Source: Lachnospiraceae bacterium (GTDB lineage: Bacteria > Bacillota > Clostridia > Lachnospirales > Lachnospiraceae). Taken from it: a stretch of DNA of 37,124 bases. The notes beneath the pieces were generated by a model. That model did no database searches. It saw only the letters and a program-made list of their open reading frames with translations, and was not told where the DNA came from. The DNA lies in the NCBI GenBank assembly GCA_017387565.1, contig JAFOEY010000009.1, forward strand, positions 1 to 37,124, given 5' to 3'. Numbering within the stretch: the first letter of the stretch is position 1; the number at the start of each line of letters is the position of its first letter. This document shows, in pieces, positions 34,197 through 37,124 of the stretch. The position numbers were made by a program, and so were the translations under genes.

Positions 34197-35570
34197 TTAC
34201 AGTTTCCACAGAATACCGCTGAGCAGTTCGCAATCTGCTTCATTATGCGAGGCAATCAGCATAGTACGTCCATTCTGATATTTTATGATAAAAGAAATCA
34301 CCTTTCTCTTTGTTTCTTCGTCCAATCCAGAAAAAGGTTCATCTAAAAGACAAACTGCATCCGGATTGTCATACTGAAACAACATGGCACGAAGCAATGC
34401 AACTCTGCGTTTCATCCCACCGCTCAGTTGGGAAGCCGGTTTTCGCATACAATCCTTTGGCAGAATTTCCCCGGCTGCTAACAGGTATTTATTTCTTGCC
34501 GGAGTATATGGGGCAATATTTGTAATTGTCAGTTCCTCTTCCAGAAGGCGGTCTTCCTGAAACATATACGTCACTGCATGATTCCCCTCGATACGTCCTT
34601 CATCTGCTGTCTCTAAACCTGCAATTATCCGTAGCAGAGTAGTTTTCCCGCTACCTGAAGGTGCCATCAGAAAATAACGCCCGCCTTTTTGCAGTTGCAT
34701 ACTGATATGATTTAAAACCATTTTTTCTCCATAGGATTTGGAAATGTTATCCACCACCAGCTGATGATTAGAATCGGAAGACAGGCTGCTTTTGTTTTTC
34801 TTTCCGTTTTGCACCTCATTTTTTCCATATCGAATCGGCGTAAGTGCCTTTCTCATCAGAAAAAGTATTCCTTTTTCCACTATAAAACTGAGTAGGATTA
34901 AACTAATCGTCCACGCAAATAAACCGGCAGTATCAAGATATACTTTAGAAACATAGATTCTCTCACCAATGGAAAAATCCGGTGTTCCAATCACCTCTGC
35001 AGCAACACCGGATTTAAAACTCATACCGATGGATATTTCCATACAGGAAATCAGAAAAGGCAGAACGGATGGACGGTAAATATACACCCATTTTCCTATT
35101 CCTTTCATACCAAAAATCTTCGCCATCTCCATTTTTTCTTTCGGAACTGCCAGAAGACCATTTTTCATACTGACACAGATATTGGGAAATACAACGATAA
35201 AACTGATAAAGACGGATAGATTTTCAGAGCCCTGCCAGATTAATAGCAAAACCACAAAACTTGCGACAGGAATAGACTTCATGACCGCTAAAACAGGCGA
35301 TATGATTTCTTCAAACAAGTTCCATTTATACATGCAGGCACCAAAAAAACATCCAAGAAAGAAAGCAGCCGTCATTCCCACCATAATACGAAATAACGAC
35401 ATCAGGCAGATTTGGTAAAAATCTACTGTATGCAGAAGTTGCCATAATCTGCTCATCACTTCCGTTGGACCAACCAATAATATGGAATTATGAACCAGCA
35501 TGGCTGCAAATTCTAAAATTGCAAGCCATGCCAGTAATATCATCACCTTTTTAAACTTTTTCTTCATCAT
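34197..35570 (-). CDS. Fused SsuC/TauC-like permease and SsuB/TauB-like ATPase
   Basis: A 457-aa single-chain importer half. Residues about 1-240 are a BPD-type permease (about six helices) with the coupling loop EKMEMAKIFGMKGIGKWVYI (145-164). After a Lys/Asn/Ser-rich linker (about 250-268), residues 270-457 form an ATPase: Walker A APSGSGKTT (303-311), signature LSGGMKRR (382-389), Walker B VCLLDEPF with E411, H442 in IASHNE. In the nitrate/sulfonate/taurine/thiamine-precursor family these are normally separate genes. The ATPase part is shorter than SsuB by about 50 residues at the C-terminus. The adjacent upstream gene encodes the binding protein. The ATG pair has no strong ribosome binding site. 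Confidence 0.92.
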   Translation of the reverse strand: MMKKKFKKVMILLAWLAILEFAAMLVHNSILLVGPTEVMSRLWQLLHTVDFYQICLMSLFRIMVGMTAAFFLGCFFGACMYKWNLFEEIISPVLAVMKSIPVASFVVLLLIWQGSENLSVFISFIVVFPNICVSMKNGLLAVPKEKMEMAKIFGMKGIGKWVYIYRPSVLPFLISCMEISIGMSFKSGVAAEVIGTPDFSIGERIYVSKVYLDTAGLFAWTISLILLSFIVEKGILFLMRKALTPIRYGKNEVQNGKKNKSSLSSDSNHQLVVDNISKSYGEKMVLNHISMQLQKGGRYFLMAPSGSGKTTLLRIIAGLETADEGRIEGNHAVTYMFQEDRLLEEELTITNIAPYTPARNKYLLAAGEILPKDCMRKPASQLSGGMKRRVALLRAMLFQYDNPDAVCLLDEPFSGLDEETKRKVISFIIKYQNGRTMLIASHNEADCELLSGILWKL

Positions 35571-35623
35571 TAAGGATTTGATTTCCTATCTAAAACACCG
35601 ATTTCAGTTCTTTTAAATTCTTC

Positions 35624-36733
35624 TTATGGCCGGATCACATAAAAATCATCATCCGGAACTTTTCCACCGATAAATGATGCATCCTGACCTTCCAGAATTT
35701 CCAGATAAGCAGACAGCATCTCCTTCATTTCTTCACCGGTAATACAGGTAATGTTACATTTTGGAATTGCCTTTTCTGCGACAGGTGTTTTTTCTACAAT
35801 ACCGTTTTCCACAACAAGCTCAGCCGCTTCTTTTACATTTTCATTAACGTATGAAGCACTGTTTTTATGATCTTCCAAAAAGGCATCAACACAATCAGGA
35901 TGCTCCTCGAGAAATGCTTTTCTGACTATAGTCACACCTGTAACAAGTCCATTTTGGTCATTTTTTTCTTCCCATAATGCATTGACATCCAGCACAATTT
36001 GCAATTTCTCATTTTGTGAGCAGGCGGCAATTACAAACGGCATCGGCAACAATCCAACCAGATCTGTATTTTGAGAAAGAGCTGCTGCCACTTCGGCTGC
36101 CTCAGATTTGTATTCAATTGTCACATCTTTTTCTTTGATATCGTGACTTGCTAACAGATACTGCAATGCCAGATCCGGAGTTGTTCCTTTTCCGGTGAGA
36201 TAAATCGTTTTTCCTTTTAAATCTTCCATGGTAGAAATAGAAGAATCACCGGAAATCATGTAAAGAACGCCCAATGTATTGATATCAAGAACAGCTATCG
36301 CACCTTCACTTTTCTGATACAGATTGGCTGCGGCATTTGCAGGCACAAGAGCAATATCCAGATCCCCTTTTATCATAAGAGGCAGAATTTCATCAGCTGC
36401 TGTTGACATACTGAATTCATACTCCGTATCTGTCTTACCTTCTTCTGCATCTTTCCACAATTTTACCAGTCCGATAGAAGTCGGTCCTTTTAGAGAGCCA
36501 ACTCTGACAACCACATCATCATCTTTTTCCAATACGTCTTCCTGCCCGGATTCCGACTCATCCTGTACCACCTCGGTCTGCACATCCTCTTCTACATCCG
36601 GTTCATTTTCTGTCTGCTCCGTCTGTTGGTTGTTTTCTTGTGCATTCTGCGCATTTTCCGTTTGTCCGCATCCGCATAGAATTCCTACCGCAAGACTCAT
36701 TGCCATTAACAATGATAATACTTTTTTCTTCAT
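35624..36733 (-). CDS. NMT1/SsuA-like ABC substrate-binding lipoprotein
   Basis: A 369-aa extracytoplasmic binding protein. The lipoprotein signal ends in LCGC (Cys22), followed by a long Gln/Asn/Glu linker (about 23-75). The binding domain starts VVRVGSLKGPTSIGLVKLW and includes MIKGDLDIALVPANAAANLY, MEDLKGKTIYLTGKGTTPD and AFLEEHPDCVDAFLEDH, typical of the NMT1/SsuA-like group. Ligands in this group include sulfonates, nitrate and thiamine precursors; the substrate here is not readable. The start ATG at 36731-36733 follows AGGAGGG by 7 nt; the frame further upstream is leader. It is followed after 53 nt by the fused permease-ATPase gene. Confidence 0.92.
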   Translation of the reverse strand: MKKKVLSLLMAMSLAVGILCGCGQTENAQNAQENNQQTEQTENEPDVEEDVQTEVVQDESESGQEDVLEKDDDVVVRVGSLKGPTSIGLVKLWKDAEEGKTDTEYEFSMSTAADEILPLMIKGDLDIALVPANAAANLYQKSEGAIAVLDINTLGVLYMISGDSSISTMEDLKGKTIYLTGKGTTPDLALQYLLASHDIKEKDVTIEYKSEAAEVAAALSQNTDLVGLLPMPFVIAACSQNEKLQIVLDVNALWEEKNDQNGLVTGVTIVRKAFLEEHPDCVDAFLEDHKNSASYVNENVKEAAELVVENGIVEKTPVAEKAIPKCNITCITGEEMKEMLSAYLEILEGQDASFIGGKVPDDDFYVIRP

Positions 36734-36942
36734 TTCTTTTCCCTCCTGATATTCCGTCGGAACGTATCCTTCGGATAATCTGTTCACTGCCATTTTAACA
36801 CAATGCAAAAATCATTGCACTATACAATCAATTTTTTGCAAAAACATATGCAAATAGAGCGATTGATTTTCATATAGATTCTTATGCTGTGATTTGATAT
36901 ACTGATTTTATGATGCTGGGGCAAAAGGTATTTTGTTTCCGG

Positions 36943-36974
36943 GATACCAACGGTTGCTACACACTTTTAACCCC
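36943..36974 (-). repeat. Dispersed hairpin repeat, copy 2 (inverted)
   Basis: On the minus strand it reads GTTAAAAGTGTGTAGCAA then CCGTTGGTATC. About 26 of 30 positions match the core of the 15361-15399 copy. Confidence 0.65.
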
Positions 36975-36987
36975 GGTAGTATTATAT

Positions 36988-37048
36988 GATACCAGGGTCA
37001 AAAGGTCATACTTTTCATGCTCGCATGAAAAAGTATGACTTTGGGACC
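36988..37048. repeat. Repeat fragment with long hairpin
   Basis: GATACCAGGGTCAAAAG (36988-37004) matches the start of copy 1 at 16 of 17 positions. It runs into a stem GTCATACTTTTCATG-CTCG-CATGAAAAAGTATGAC (one bulge), extended outward by imperfect GGGTC / GGGACCC pairing. The last 10 nt of the window (AGTGCGTAGC) match copy 1 again, so the element continues past the edge. Confidence 0.65.
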
Positions 37049-37124
37049 CGCAAAACATGAGAAAGTAGCCCGATTAGGGCGGATTTCGATTGTTTACGGA
37101 TTGCGAGAGCACAAAGTGCGTAGC

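Larger units (their letters stand above)
36734..37124. other. Leader region and repeat-rich window end
   Basis: No gene seen. Nearest the binding protein gene are TATAGT and TAAAAT -10-like words but no strong -35. Further out lie dispersed-repeat copies and a long hairpin. Confidence 0.55.

Overview
The window looks like chromosome from a low-GC, Gram-positive anaerobe of the Clostridia, most likely Lachnospiraceae. Pointers are strong AGGAGG-type ribosome binding sites, frequent GTG/TTG starts, single-chain clostridial PurL, rubredoxin, a TM1266-type iron-only hydrogenase regulator, a CotF-like ferritin-fold protein, a YARHG-domain lipoprotein and the tig-clpP-clpX-engB block. This is inferred from gene content; no rRNA or tRNA is present to place it. 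All genes but one (a small membrane protein at 15.5 kb) lie on the minus strand, so transcription runs from high to low coordinates.

Layout, left to right. 0-2 kb: YARHG/SH3-like lipoprotein. 2.2-3.6 kb: enolase. 3.7-6.2 kb: two kinase-less signalling proteins, an HTH-PAS-like-(degenerate HisKA)-REC protein and a REC-HD-GYP c-di-GMP phosphodiesterase, joined by a 16-nt tandem repeat array. 6.4-10.6 kb: a MacB/YknXYZ-like efflux operon (ATPase, adaptor, permease, small membrane protein). 10.8-11.3 kb: ferritin-fold/CotF-like protein with a Cys cluster. 11.8-15.0 kb: an apparent operon of an NSS-family symporter, an unusual fusion of a hypoxanthine/uracil-DNA-glycosylase-type domain to a MetH-activation-like domain, and cob(I)alamin adenosyltransferase. 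15.5 kb: the lone forward gene. 16.1 kb: rubredoxin. 16.5-20.2 kb: PurL, then about 1 kb of AT-rich DNA with no convincing gene.

21.2-24.8 kb: polar amino-acid ABC uptake operon (binding protein, permease, ATPase) followed by an FMN-dependent alpha-hydroxy-acid dehydrogenase with a four-Cys N-terminal cluster. 25.1-29.1 kb: VanZ-like protein plus a heterodimeric ABC exporter with one degenerate ATP site. 29.2-33.7 kb: engB, clpX, clpP and tig; the place where lon often sits holds a large inverted-repeat element instead. 33.8-36.7 kb: NMT1/SsuA-like binding protein, a single-chain permease-ATPase fusion and a TM1266-type regulator. The right end carries copies of a dispersed hairpin repeat that also occurs at 15.36 kb.

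The most distinctive points are the glycosylase/MetH-activation fusion beside a B12 gene, the pseudo-kinase response regulator with its SD-containing repeat array, the inverted repeat between engB and clpX, the Cys-cluster flavoprotein in an amino-acid transport operon, and the fused permease-ATPase. All family assignments were made by eye from motifs; no database search was possible.
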